The notes under the pieces were generated by a model. That model ran no database searches. It saw nothing but the letters and a program-made list of their open reading frames with translations, and had not been told where the DNA came from. A DNA stretch of 64,000 nucleotides from Methylorubrum aminovorans (GTDB lineage: Bacteria > Pseudomonadota > Alphaproteobacteria > Rhizobiales > Beijerinckiaceae): positions 186,001-250,000 of the forward strand of contig NZ_BPRC01000005.1 of assembly GCF_022179725.1 (NCBI RefSeq), in the 5' to 3' direction. The translations under genes were made by a program, and so were the position numbers. Of this stretch, positions 16,630 to 25,366 are shown piece after piece (position 1 is the first letter of the stretch; each line of letters starts with the position of its first letter).

Positions 16630-17442
16630 TTGGCTCTCGCACCGCAGGCGCGGCCACCCGCGCCACCGACGCTGAACGAGGTCTTCGAGGCCGAGCAGCA
16701 GCTTGTCGGGCTCATCCTGGCCGAGCCCGCCGTCTATGGCCGGATCGCCGCGATCCTGCGCGACGAGGATTGGACCGAGCGGCTCCATCGCGGTGTCTTC
16801 GAAGTGGCATGCCGCCTCCTCGAAGAGGGCCGGCCTGTGTCGCCCGGCTCGGTGCTACCGCGGGTCAGCGACGTGGCGCCGGATGGAGGTCCGGCCGATC
16901 GCTACCTCATCGCGCTTGTCGCAAAAGCTCCGCCTTCGGCCCTCGCCGAGCCCCTCGCGCGTCTCATGGCCGAGGCCGCGCATGCCCGCACGGGGCCCGA
17001 CCACCTCGACCGTGACCTCTATGCCTGGGCCTACGAGCAGGCTCAGGCGCTCCGCCGCGGGCAGTTCGCCGCCCTGGATGCGCTCAATCTGGCCGAGGAG
17101 ATCGAGGACTTGGGCGGCGAGATCTACAACAAGCTGGAGAGCGCCTTTCGGATCATCCTGATGCATCTCTTGAAGTGGGATCATCAGCCCGAGCGGCGTT
17201 CGCGAAGCTGGACGGTCTCCATCCGCGTCAAGCGCGTCGATGCCGAGCTTCTTCTCGAACGTTCCCCGAGCTTGAAGCATCGCCTGCCGGGCGCCGTTCG
17301 CGATGCGTATCGCCGGGCGCGTATCGAGGCAGCCGGCGAGACCGGCCTCGACGACGACGTTTTTCCGGTCGAATGCCCCTACACCTTTGAGGCGATCATG
17401 AAGCGGCCAGTGCCCTGGCCGCCGGAGGGCGGGGAGTCCTGA
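16630..17442 (+). CDS. Fusion: DnaB N-terminal-like domain + DUF29
   Basis: 270 residues in one uninterrupted frame. Residues about 16-118 copy the DnaB N-terminal domain (EAEQQLVGLILAEPAVYG and HRGVFEVACRLLEEGR align with NIDAEQALLGAIMVNNDAYY and HRQIFEVAVSLIKAGK of the adjacent DnaB) with no ATPase part. Residues about 125-262 are a DUF29 domain (LYAWAYEQAQALRRGQF, LNLAEEIEDLGG, HLLKWDHQPERRSRSW, ECPYTFE). DUF29 proteins normally stand alone and have no known function. The DnaB N-domain makes the helicase collar and binds primase or loader, so this protein might compete in or decorate the hexamer; that is inference. Start TTG with GGAG 6 nt upstream. Confidence 0.85.
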   Translation: MALAPQARPPAPPTLNEVFEAEQQLVGLILAEPAVYGRIAAILRDEDWTERLHRGVFEVACRLLEEGRPVSPGSVLPRVSDVAPDGGPADRYLIALVAKAPPSALAEPLARLMAEAAHARTGPDHLDRDLYAWAYEQAQALRRGQFAALDALNLAEEIEDLGGEIYNKLESAFRIILMHLLKWDHQPERRSRSWTVSIRVKRVDAELLLERSPSLKHRLPGAVRDAYRRARIEAAGETGLDDDVFPVECPYTFEAIMKRPVPWPPEGGES

Positions 17443-17462
17443 CCATTTCCGGAGACCGCTTC

Positions 17463-18536
17463 GTGTCGCCAGGCCACGGCGCCCGCCTGACCGTCGATCT
17501 CGCGGCGCTGACCGCGAACTGGCGAACCCTCGCGGCCTGCGCGCCCGAGGCGGAGTGCGGCGCCGTGGTGAAGGCCGACGCCTATGGCTGCGGCCTCGCC
17601 GCGGTTGCGCCGGCCCTGTGGCGGGCGGGCTGCCGCACGTTCTTCGTGGCGCACCTCTCCGAGGGCGTCGCGGCGCGGAAAATCCTGCCGGAAGCGGTGA
17701 TCTACGTCCTCAACGGTCTGCCTCCGGGCAGCGTCGAGGCGTTCCGGGCCTACGACCTGCGCCCCGTCCTCGGCGACCGTGACGAACTCCTCGAATGGGC
17801 CGCCGCCACGGACGGCGCGTCGCCGGCCGCGCTCCACGTCGATACCGGCATGAACCGGCTCGGCCTCCCCGTCGCGGAGGCTCTGGCGCTGGCCGGCGAT
17901 CCGGTGATCGCGCGGGCCGGCATCGACCTCGTGATGAGCCACCTCGTCAGCGCGGAAGCACCGGACGACGCCCTCAACGCGCGGCAAGCCGCCGATTTCG
18001 CCCGCATCCGGGCCGCCTTTCCAGGCCTGCGCGCCTCGCTCGCCAATTCCTCGGGCACCTGCCTCGCGGAGGCCGCCCGCCACGACCTGCTGCGGCCCGG
18101 CTACTCCCTGTTCGGCGGCAACCCGGAGCCCGGACGGGCGAACCCGATGCGGCCGGTGGTGCGATTGGAGGCGACGATCCTGCAGGTCCGCGACGTCGCG
18201 GCCGGCGAGACCTGCGGCTACAACGCCCGCTGGCAGGCCCCTACCTCCCGGCGGCTGGCCACGCTCTCGCTCGGCTACGCCGATGGCTATCCCCGCTCCG
18301 CCAGCAACAGCGGCCACGCGCTGGTCGGTGGCGTGGCCTGCCCGATCGCCGGCCTGATCTCGATGGACCTCATCATCCTCGACGTCACCGATGCACCGGA
18401 GGCGCGCCGCGGCGGCACCGCCACACTGATCGGCGATGAGCTCGACATCGATACAGTGGGCCGCGCCGCGGGCACGATCGGCTACGAGATCCTGACGGGG
18501 CTGGGTTCCCGTTATGTTCGCTCTTATGTAGAGTGA
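17463..18536 (+). CDS. alr: Alanine racemase
   Basis: 357 residues of the PLP-dependent fold III barrel plus C-terminal beta domain. PLP lysine is Lys37 in AVVKADAYGCG; the catalytic tyrosine is Tyr253 in GETCGYNAR; HVDTGMNRLG (125-134) and SNSGTCL-like NSSGTC (195-200) line the cofactor site. It makes D-alanine for peptidoglycan in the cytoplasm. GTG start with GGAG about 10 nt upstream. In related genomes alr follows dnaB directly; here the fusion gene intervenes. Confidence 0.96.
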   Translation: MSPGHGARLTVDLAALTANWRTLAACAPEAECGAVVKADAYGCGLAAVAPALWRAGCRTFFVAHLSEGVAARKILPEAVIYVLNGLPPGSVEAFRAYDLRPVLGDRDELLEWAAATDGASPAALHVDTGMNRLGLPVAEALALAGDPVIARAGIDLVMSHLVSAEAPDDALNARQAADFARIRAAFPGLRASLANSSGTCLAEAARHDLLRPGYSLFGGNPEPGRANPMRPVVRLEATILQVRDVAAGETCGYNARWQAPTSRRLATLSLGYADGYPRSASNSGHALVGGVACPIAGLISMDLIILDVTDAPEARRGGTATLIGDELDIDTVGRAAGTIGYEILTGLGSRYVRSYVE

Positions 18537-18582
18537 CCGACGCCGACCCGCCGGCCTCCTTCACAGACGCCCTCCTCCCCGA

Positions 18583-20013
18583 ATGGCCAAGATCCAACAG
18601 ACCTTCGTCTGCCAGTCCTGCGGGGCGGTCTACAACCGCTGGCGCGGGCGCTGCGAGGCCTGCAACGGCTGGAACACGATCCAGGAGGAGGTCGCCTCCA
18701 CCGGCCCCCAATCCGGCCCGGCCGCGACCCGCCCGTCGCGGGCGCGGGGCCGCGTCTTCCCCCTCGAAGGGCTGACCGGCGAGGCCAAGGAGGCGCCGCG
18801 CACGGCCTCCGGCATCAACGAGCTCGACCGGGTGACCGGCGGCGGCTTCGTGCGCGGCTCGGTGATCCTGCTCGGCGGCGATCCCGGCATCGGCAAGTCG
18901 ACGCTGCTGATGCAGGCTTCGGCCGCCATGGCGAAAACCGGTGAGCGCGTCGCCTATATCTCCGGCGAGGAGGCGGTGGGGCAGGTGCGGCTGCGCGCCG
19001 AGCGGCTGGGCCTCGCGAAGTATCCGGTGGAACTCGCCGCGCAGACGAATGTCGAGGACATCGTCGAGACGCTGTCGCAGGGGCACCCGCCGGCGCTGAC
19101 CATCATCGACTCGATCCAGACCATGTGGACCGAGACGGTGGAATCGGCACCGGGTACCGTCACCCAGGTGCGCTCCTCCGCCCAGGCCCTGATCCGCTTC
19201 GCCAAGACCACCGGCACGGCCGTCATCCTCGTCGGCCACGTCACCAAGGACGGGCAGATCGCCGGGCCGCGCGTGGTCGAGCACATGGTCGACGCGGTCG
19301 CCTCCTTCGAGGGCGACCAGGGCCACCATTTCCGAATCTTACGCGCGGTGAAGAACCGCTTCGGGCCGACCGACGAGATCGGCGTGTTCGAGATGACCGA
19401 TGCGGGGCTTGCCGAGGTGCCCAACCCCTCCGCCCTGTTCCTGGCGGGCCGCGACCACGCCGCGCCGGGCACCGCGGTCTTTGCCGGGATGGAGGGCACG
19501 CGACCGCTGCTCGTCGAAATCCAGGCGCTGGTCGCCCCCTCCTCGCTCGGGATGCCGCGCCGGGCCGTGGTCGGCTGGGACCCCAACCGCCTGTCGATGG
19601 TGCTCGCCGTGCTGGAGGCCCATGGCGGCATCCGCCTTGGGGGCCACGACGTCTACCTCAACGTCGCGGGCGGGCTTCGTATCTCCGAGCCCGCGGCCGA
19701 TCTCGCGGTCGCCGCCGCGCTCGTCTCCTCGCTCTCCGAGTCGGCTCTGCCCTCCGATTCAGTCTATTTCGGTGAGCTCGGCCTGTCGGGGGCGGTGCGG
19801 CCGGTCTCGCAGGCGCCCGCCCGGCTGAAGGAGGCGCTGAAGCTCGGCTTCGGCAAGGCGATCACCCCGCAGGGGCGCGGCGAGACCGGCGACCGGGCGC
19901 TGCCGACGGACGCCTTGCGCCACATCGCCGATCTCGTCGCCGGCATCGCCTCGGGCGCGCCGCGGCGCGGCGGAGGTCGCCAGCGGGCCGTGCGCCACGA
20001 GGAGGAGATGTAG
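18583..20013 (+). CDS. radA: DNA repair protein RadA
   Basis: 476 residues. N-terminal C4 zinc finger (Cys10, Cys13, Cys24, Cys27), RecA-type ATPase with Walker A GGDPGIGKST (98-107), the RadA-specific KNRFG motif (257-261), and a C-terminal Lon-protease-like domain (PRRAVVGWDPNRLSMVLAVLEAHGGIRLGGHDVYLNVAGG). It promotes branch migration of recombination intermediates. It ends in a Gly/Arg tail. 46 nt after alr. A family B repeat starts about 9 nt after the stop. Confidence 0.97.
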   Translation: MAKIQQTFVCQSCGAVYNRWRGRCEACNGWNTIQEEVASTGPQSGPAATRPSRARGRVFPLEGLTGEAKEAPRTASGINELDRVTGGGFVRGSVILLGGDPGIGKSTLLMQASAAMAKTGERVAYISGEEAVGQVRLRAERLGLAKYPVELAAQTNVEDIVETLSQGHPPALTIIDSIQTMWTETVESAPGTVTQVRSSAQALIRFAKTTGTAVILVGHVTKDGQIAGPRVVEHMVDAVASFEGDQGHHFRILRAVKNRFGPTDEIGVFEMTDAGLAEVPNPSALFLAGRDHAAPGTAVFAGMEGTRPLLVEIQALVAPSSLGMPRRAVVGWDPNRLSMVLAVLEAHGGIRLGGHDVYLNVAGGLRISEPAADLAVAAALVSSLSESALPSDSVYFGELGLSGAVRPVSQAPARLKEALKLGFGKAITPQGRGETGDRALPTDALRHIADLVAGIASGAPRRGGGRQRAVRHEEEM

Positions 20014-20021
20014 CGCGATCG

Positions 20022-20075
20022 AGAGCATCGTCTTTTTCGAAAAAAGCCGGCGGCCGGCCTTCGGGACGATGCTCT
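20022..20075 (+). repeat. Family B inverted repeat, copy B1
   Basis: AGAGCATCGTC (20022-20032) and GACGATGCTCT (20065-20075) are perfect 11-bp inverted ends around a TTTTTCGAAAAA-containing core and CCGGCGGCCGGCC. It fills the whole gap between convergent radA and the SCO gene, and its right end supplies the TAG stop of the SCO gene (complement of 20074-20076). It probably acts as a bidirectional terminator. Confidence 0.85.
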
Positions 20076-20694
20076 ATTCCGGCGCGGGCCGCGCGGCGAG
20101 GTGCGGCCGCAGGATCGTCAGCATCCGCTCGGCCGAGGTGCCGGGCGGGAAGAAGCCGAGATAGGCCCCCGAGCGGTCCATCAGATAGATGAAGGCGGAA
20201 TGCTCGACAGCCCGGCCGCCCTCGGGGCGCGGGCTCGTCTCGTAATAGACCTTGTAGGCATCGGCGGCACGGCGGATCGCCGCCTCGCTGCCCGTCAGGC
20301 CGACCAGACGCGGATGGAAGTTCGGCAAGTATTCCGCCAGCAGCGCGGCCGTGTCGTGCTCGGGGTCGAGCGTGATGAAGATCGGCTGGACGGCGTCGGC
20401 CTCCGGGCCGAGCAGCGTGAGCGCCCGGCCGATCTCCATCAACTCCGTGGGGCAGACATCCGGGCAGGCGGTGTAGCCGAAGGTGACGAGGAGGAGGCGG
20501 CCACGGAAATCGGCCTCCGTGCGGGGCCGACCGGCCTGATCGGTCAGCGCGAACGGACCGCCGACCGGCTCGCGGTTCCACATCAGGACGTCCATCAGTT
20601 CGGCGGCCGAGCGGCGCGGCGGGGTCTCGCCGCGCGCGGCCCCGGCCATGCCGAGCAGGCCGAGCAGCACGGCCGCGAGCGCCCGGTTACGCAC
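20074..20694 (-). CDS. SCO1/SenC/PrrC family copper chaperone
   Basis: 206 residues with a signal peptide (LAAVLLGLLGMAGAARGE). It has a thioredoxin-like fold with the copper motif CPDVC (Cys77, Cys81) in GYTACPDVCPTE and the third ligand His165 in AVEHSAFIYL, all intact. SCO proteins deliver copper to the CuA site of cytochrome oxidase or act as periplasmic thiol reductants. No oxidase gene is near. It overlaps the upstream metallo-hydrolase gene by 8 nt, so the two form an operon inserted antisense in the core block. Confidence 0.92.
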   Translation of the reverse strand: MRNRALAAVLLGLLGMAGAARGETPPRRSAAELMDVLMWNREPVGGPFALTDQAGRPRTEADFRGRLLLVTFGYTACPDVCPTELMEIGRALTLLGPEADAVQPIFITLDPEHDTAALLAEYLPNFHPRLVGLTGSEAAIRRAADAYKVYYETSPRPEGGRAVEHSAFIYLMDRSGAYLGFFPPGTSAERMLTILRPHLAARPAPE

Positions 20695-21805
20695 TGAAGA
20701 CGAGCCGGCTGCCGGTCGTCGGAACGATGACGTTCTCCGGCATCTGCGCCTGCGCCTCGAGCGCGAAGTTCAGGCCGCTGCAATGCATTGGGATCACCAC
20801 ATCGGGCTTGAGGGCGCGGATCTCGCCAACGACCTGGGTCAGGTACTCCTTCGGCGCGGGGCCGAGATGGAAGCCGCCGACGATGGCGTGCACCTTCTCC
20901 ACGCCGGAAACCTCCTGTGCCTGCCGCACCGAGTTGACGATGCCGACATGGCCGCAGGACGAGATCACCACGAGGCCCTTGCCCCGCACGTTGAAGCAGG
21001 TGGCGTGCTCGTGGACGTGCTCATCGGGGATGATCTTCCCCTGCAGTTCGGCGGGCGAATAGTGGCTGGCATCGCAGCCGAGGCCGTCCTTGATGCCGCG
21101 CTCGACGAAGGTGTTGGGCAGGATGCGCTCGATGGAGGAGCGCTTAATCTGCCCCGTGGTGAAGGCGTGGCCGGCGACCACCGTCGGCGTCTCGCACAGC
21201 ACGGTCGAGATCCGCTGCGCCGTCAGTTCGCGCCGGTCGAGCTGGCCGAAATCGGTGAACTGCCCGGTCGTGCCGACGGGGCTCAGGCGGTGACAGAAAT
21301 TGTCCTCGCCGCCGGCATAGAGCTTCAGGTCGGGCGCCAGCGCGCTCCGGTACTTGTCGAGGAAGCCGGTCAGGCCGCCGTAATGGTCGTGATGGCCATG
21401 GCTGACGATCAGCGCATCGACCTTGGTCGGATCGACCTTGAGGATCTCGATATTGTTGAGGAGCGCCTCGGGGCTGTAGCCGAAATCGAGCAGGATCGTA
21501 CGCGCCTCCTCCGCCCGCCAGGATTCCGCGAACAGGGACAGGCCCCACTGATTGTGCAGCACCCGGCGGTAATCGGCACCGCGGCCGTTGCCCGGCGGCT
21601 GGTGCAGCACGCCCTGGACGGTCGCGGGCTTCAGGAACTGGTCGTGGGCCGAGTCGATCAGGACGCGCAGGGACAGCTTATCGACCGTCGGCACCGCGAT
21701 CGGCGCGGCGCTGGCGATCTCGATGCAGGCGAAACCGGCGGCGGCGCCGGCCGCGAAGACCGCGGATCCCCGCAGGAAGCCGCGCCTGTCGATCGTACCG
21801 GCCAT
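20687..21805 (-). CDS. Exported metallo-beta-lactamase-fold hydrolase (COG1237-like)
   Basis: 372 residues from MAGTIDRRGFLRGS, a twin-arginine-like signal (RRGFLRG, hydrophobic AVFAAGAAAGFA). The metal site is intact: VSHGHHDHYGGL, SSCGHVGIVNSV and PMHCSGLNF, the pattern of COG1237. Members are often named after a dihydropterin-ribofuranosylaminobenzene phosphate synthase, but export to the periplasm argues against a pterin role here. The ATG is preferred over an in-frame TTG at 21814 because GAGGG sits about 9 nt before the ATG. Operon with the SCO gene. Confidence 0.85.
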   Translation of the reverse strand: MAGTIDRRGFLRGSAVFAAGAAAGFACIEIASAAPIAVPTVDKLSLRVLIDSAHDQFLKPATVQGVLHQPPGNGRGADYRRVLHNQWGLSLFAESWRAEEARTILLDFGYSPEALLNNIEILKVDPTKVDALIVSHGHHDHYGGLTGFLDKYRSALAPDLKLYAGGEDNFCHRLSPVGTTGQFTDFGQLDRRELTAQRISTVLCETPTVVAGHAFTTGQIKRSSIERILPNTFVERGIKDGLGCDASHYSPAELQGKIIPDEHVHEHATCFNVRGKGLVVISSCGHVGIVNSVRQAQEVSGVEKVHAIVGGFHLGPAPKEYLTQVVGEIRALKPDVVIPMHCSGLNFALEAQAQMPENVIVPTTGSRLVFSA

Positions 21806-22215
21806 CCTCGTCAACCCTCGTTCGTATCTTGAATACTTCGGTTATAGCCGAGATTGCTTGGAAGAAGCTTTTCACTTTCAACGGATTCGTGAAACATCCT
21901 GCGCGCCAGTAAGGCGGAGGCGGGAGAGCTTGCTCTCGTGATCCGATTTCTTCGAGGATCGGATCCGGGCCGGAATGCCGATCCCGGGGGCCGAGCTCCG
22001 GCGCCCGGCCCATGCGGGCTTCGGCTCGCCCGATCGCCCCGGGCGGTTCGGGCCGGACTGTTCGGACACGCCCGCACGAACGCGCACGCCCCGAAGGTGA
22101 CGGCCGAGGTTCGCCGGGGTATATGGTTAAAGACCAGAGCGGATGCGCGGCCCGGGGGAGCCGTCGTCGTCCGGGCAAGGCTGCCCCGTCCCGCCCCAGC
22201 GAACCATATCCTGCG
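21806..22215. promoter_or_regulatory. Divergent promoter region, metallo-hydrolase / cvpA
   Basis: About 410 nt between divergent genes. The part next to the metallo-hydrolase (21825-21900) is AT-rich and probably holds its promoter; the rest is GC-rich with no gene. No operator motif was recognised. Confidence 0.4.
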
Positions 22216-22812
22216 ATGCCGTTTTCCGTCCTCGACCTCGTGGTGCTCGGCATCGTGCTCGTCTCGGCGCTGCTCGCCGCCGTGCGCGGCGTGACGCGCG
22301 AGGTGCTCGCGATCATTGCCTGGGTGGCCGCCGCCGCCGTGGCGTGGTCGCTGCACCCGCTGCTCCTGCCCACCGTCAAGCAGCACATCTCCAGCGACAC
22401 CGTGGCGCTGGTGGCCTCCATCGCCGCCATCTTCCTCGCCACCCTGATCGTGGTCTCGCTGGTGACGGTGAAGATCTCCGACCTCGTGCTCGATTCGCGC
22501 ATCGGCGCCGTCGACCGCTCGCTCGGCTTCCTGTTCGGGGCCGGCCGCGGTTTCCTGATCTGCGTGATCGGCTGGGTGTTCCTGGCTTGGCTGGTCCAGG
22601 GCAAGGTTCCGGACTGGGCGGCGCAGGCCAAGAGCCGGTCGCTGCTCGAAAGCTCGGGCGAGGCGCTGGTGGCGCAGTTGCCCGACAACCCGGAAGGCTT
22701 CCTCAAGCAGTTCCGCAAGCCGAAGGGTGACGGACCGGCCGAGGAGCCGCCGCCGGAGACCGATCTCCCCGCCCAGCGCCGCAGCGATGCGGGCCCGGCG
22801 CCGAAGCGCTGA
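22216..22812 (+). CDS. cvpA: CvpA family membrane protein
   Basis: 198 residues with four membrane segments (about residues 5-22, 28-48, 62-85, 100-130) and the CvpA signature RGVTREVLAIIAWV and GAVDRSLGFLFGAGRGFLI. A Pro/Glu-rich cytoplasmic tail follows. CvpA is linked to colicin V production and envelope stress tolerance in E. coli; its mechanism is not settled. It precedes purF as in most proteobacteria, with 232 nt between. The ATG at 22216 begins the first membrane segment; the longer upstream frame is non-coding in character. Confidence 0.9.
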   Translation: MPFSVLDLVVLGIVLVSALLAAVRGVTREVLAIIAWVAAAAVAWSLHPLLLPTVKQHISSDTVALVASIAAIFLATLIVVSLVTVKISDLVLDSRIGAVDRSLGFLFGAGRGFLICVIGWVFLAWLVQGKVPDWAAQAKSRSLLESSGEALVAQLPDNPEGFLKQFRKPKGDGPAEEPPPETDLPAQRRSDAGPAPKR

Positions 22813-23044
22813 ACCACGGCTCAAATCCGAAATCTGCGTTGCACCGGCAACGCAGCCGGATTGCGCACGATATGCTGGAATCGGTCTTGGTTGCGACGCG
22901 ATCCGAGCCTAGGTAACGGTTTCACGACGGTCCCGGCGTCATCCCTCGCGGCAGAGGCTGCGGGCGGAGGCGCCTTCGGCCGTTTCCCGCCGTGCCGGAC
23001 GTGAGGCTGCGGTTCGCTCCGCGCCTCCAGGATTCGAGATCGAC

Positions 23045-24520
23045 ATGTCAGCTGTCAGCGCGAGCGCCGACGTCCGGGATCTGGACATCGACGGGGACAC
23101 GCTTCGCGAGGAATGCGGCGTCTTCGGCATCTACGGGCACGACGACGCCTCGGCGATCGTGGCGCTCGGCCTGCACGCCCTGCAGCATCGCGGCCAGGAG
23201 GCGGCGGGCATCGTCTCCTACGACGAGGGCGTGTTCCACTCCGAGCGCCGCCAGGGCCTCGTGGGCGACAACTTCTCCGACCGCGGCACGATCGAGCGGC
23301 TCGCCGGCCGCTCGGCCATCGGTCACGTGCGCTACTCGACCACCGGCGGCACCATCCTGCGCAACGTCCAGCCGCTGTTCGCCGAACTCGCCAGCGGCGG
23401 TCTAGCGGTGGCGCATAACGGCAACCTGACCAACGCGCTCTCGATCCGCCGCGACCTCGTGCGCGACGGCGCCATCACGCAGTCGACCTCGGACACCGAG
23501 GTGATCCTGCATCTGGCCGCCCGCTCGCGCAAACCGCGGATCGTCGAGCGCTTCATCGACGCGCTGCAGCAGATCGAGGGCGCCTATGCCATCGTCGCGC
23601 TCACCAACAAGAAGCTGATCGGCGCCCGCGATCCACTCGGCATCCGCCCGCTGGTGCTCGGCGAACTCGACGGCCGCTACATCCTCGCCTCCGAATCCTG
23701 CGCGCTCGACATCATCGGCGCCCGCTTCATCCGCGACGTCGAGAACGGCGAGGTGGTGGTGATCTCGGAGGAGGGCGTCGAGTCGGTCCGCTTCGCGGAG
23801 GCGCGGCCGATGCGCCCCTGCATCTTCGAGTACATCTACTTCGCCCGCCCCGACTCGGTGGTGAACGGCAAGAGCGTCTACGGCGTGCGCAAGGCCATCG
23901 GCCAGGAACTCGCCCGCGAGGCCCTGCCCGAGGCCGACGTGGTGATCCCGGTGCCGGATTCCGGCGTGCCGGCGGCACTCGGCTTCGCCCAGGAAGCGGG
24001 CCTGCCCTTCGAGATGGGTATCATCCGCAACCACTATGTCGGGCGCACCTTCATCCAGCCGACCCAGACCGTGCGCGAACTGGGCGTCCGGATGAAGCAC
24101 TCGGCCAACCGCGCCGCGGTCGAGGGCAAGCGCATCGTGCTCGTCGACGACAGCCTCGTGCGCGGCACCACCTCGGTGAAGATCGTGCGAATGATGCGCG
24201 ACGCCGGCGCCCGCGAGGTGCATTTCCGCATCGCCTCGCCGCCGATCACCTATCCCGATTTCTACGGCATCGACACGCCCGAGCGCGAGAAGCTCCTGGC
24301 CGCCACCCACGACCTCGAGGCGATGCGCAAATATATCGGCGCCGATTCGCTGGCCTTCCTGTCGATCCCCGGCCTCTACCGGGCGATGGGCGAGACCGAG
24401 CGGAACGCCGCCTGCCCGCAATACACAGACCATTGCTTCACCGGCGACTACCCGACCGGCCTGACCGATCTGGCCATAGCCGGGCCGAAGCGCTTCGCGA
24501 TGCTGGCCGAGGCGGACTGA
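23045..24520 (+). CDS. purF: Amidophosphoribosyltransferase
   Basis: 491 residues. A 23-residue propeptide precedes nucleophile Cys24 (REECGVFGIYG), then the class II glutaminase domain and the phosphoribosyltransferase domain with the PRPP loop IVLVDDSLVRGTTS. It makes phosphoribosylamine from PRPP and glutamine, the first step of purine synthesis. The presence of a propeptide suggests the self-processing type. An SDR gene follows 4 nt after the stop. Confidence 0.97.
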   Translation: MSAVSASADVRDLDIDGDTLREECGVFGIYGHDDASAIVALGLHALQHRGQEAAGIVSYDEGVFHSERRQGLVGDNFSDRGTIERLAGRSAIGHVRYSTTGGTILRNVQPLFAELASGGLAVAHNGNLTNALSIRRDLVRDGAITQSTSDTEVILHLAARSRKPRIVERFIDALQQIEGAYAIVALTNKKLIGARDPLGIRPLVLGELDGRYILASESCALDIIGARFIRDVENGEVVVISEEGVESVRFAEARPMRPCIFEYIYFARPDSVVNGKSVYGVRKAIGQELAREALPEADVVIPVPDSGVPAALGFAQEAGLPFEMGIIRNHYVGRTFIQPTQTVRELGVRMKHSANRAAVEGKRIVLVDDSLVRGTTSVKIVRMMRDAGAREVHFRIASPPITYPDFYGIDTPEREKLLAATHDLEAMRKYIGADSLAFLSIPGLYRAMGETERNAACPQYTDHCFTGDYPTGLTDLAIAGPKRFAMLAEAD

Positions 24521-24524
24521 GCCG

Positions 24525-25268
24525 ATGGCCGAGAAGATCCTCGACGGCCGCGTCGCCGTCGTCACCGGCGCCTCGCGCGGCATCGGCCGCGCCGCCGCGC
24601 TCGCGCTGGCAGGAGCCGGCGCCCACGTCGTCGCGGTGGCCCGCACGCAGGGCGGGCTGGAAGAGCTCGACGACGCGATCCGGCAGGCGGGCGGCCAAGC
24701 GACGCTGGTGCCCCTCGACCTCACCGATTTCGATGCGATCGACCGCCTGGGTGCGGCGCTCCACGAGCGCTGGGGCCGGCTCGACGCGGTGGTCGGCAAT
24801 GCCGGCATCCTCGGCAACCTGATGCCGATCTCGCACGTGACGCCCAAGGCTTGGGATCAGGTGATGGCGATCAACGTCACCGCCAACTGGCGCTTGATCC
24901 GCTCGTTCGATCCGCTCCTGCAGCGCTCGGATGCGGGCCGCGCGATCTTCGTCTCATCCGGCGCAGCGGCGAAATGCCGGGCCTATTGGGGGGCCTACGC
25001 CGTCTCGAAGGCGGCGCTGGAGGCGATGGTGCGCACCTACGCTGCCGAGAACGAGCGCACAGGGGTGCGCGCCATGCTGCTCAATCCGGGACCCTTGCGC
25101 ACCCGCATGCGCGCGGCGGCGATGCCGGGCGAGGATCCGGCCACGCTCAAGACCCCGGAGGAGCTGGCCCCGCATTTCGTGCGTCTCGCCTCGCCCGCAT
25201 GGAACGAGACGGGCAAACTCTACGATTTCCCCAGCGACCGGGTTCTGGATTTCCAGTCTCCCCAGTAA
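24525..25268 (+). CDS. SDR family NAD(P)-dependent oxidoreductase
   Basis: 247 residues, classical short-chain dehydrogenase: cofactor loop TGASRGIG (about 15-22), NAG (about 90), catalytic Tyr and Lys in YAVSKAAL, and the NPGPLRTRMR segment. It resembles the YciK-like enzymes that follow purF in Hyphomicrobiales; the substrate is unknown. Only 4 nt separate it from purF, so it is co-translated. A GC hairpin follows the stop. Confidence 0.92.
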   Translation: MAEKILDGRVAVVTGASRGIGRAAALALAGAGAHVVAVARTQGGLEELDDAIRQAGGQATLVPLDLTDFDAIDRLGAALHERWGRLDAVVGNAGILGNLMPISHVTPKAWDQVMAINVTANWRLIRSFDPLLQRSDAGRAIFVSSGAAAKCRAYWGAYAVSKAALEAMVRTYAAENERTGVRAMLLNPGPLRTRMRAAAMPGEDPATLKTPEELAPHFVRLASPAWNETGKLYDFPSDRVLDFQSPQ

Positions 25269-25273
25269 GGGGG

Positions 25274-25293
25274 GCCGGGGCCAAGGCCCCGGC
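25274..25293 (+). terminator. GC hairpin after the SDR gene
   Basis: Perfect 9-bp stem GCCGGGGCC / GGCCCCGGC with an AA loop, 5 nt after the SDR stop. It lacks a U tract. It is the probable end of the purF-SDR message. Confidence 0.6.
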
Positions 25294-25366
25294 GGGTGAC
25301 GGCGGAGCCTGTCTTCTTAGGCCCATCCTCTTCGGCCCCTCCTCTTCGGCTTGTAGGGTTTCAGCC

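Noticed and set aside
20022..20075. Family B repeats as insertion-sequence ends or MITEs
   Set aside because: Elements are too short (about 40-55 bp per unit), without visible target-site duplications, and no transposase in the window shares the ends; kept only as repeats.
20687..21805. Exported metallo-hydrolase as a methanopterin-synthesis enzyme
   Set aside because: COG1237 naming suggests a pterin precursor role, but the twin-arginine signal sends it to the periplasm, where that reaction would not be expected.
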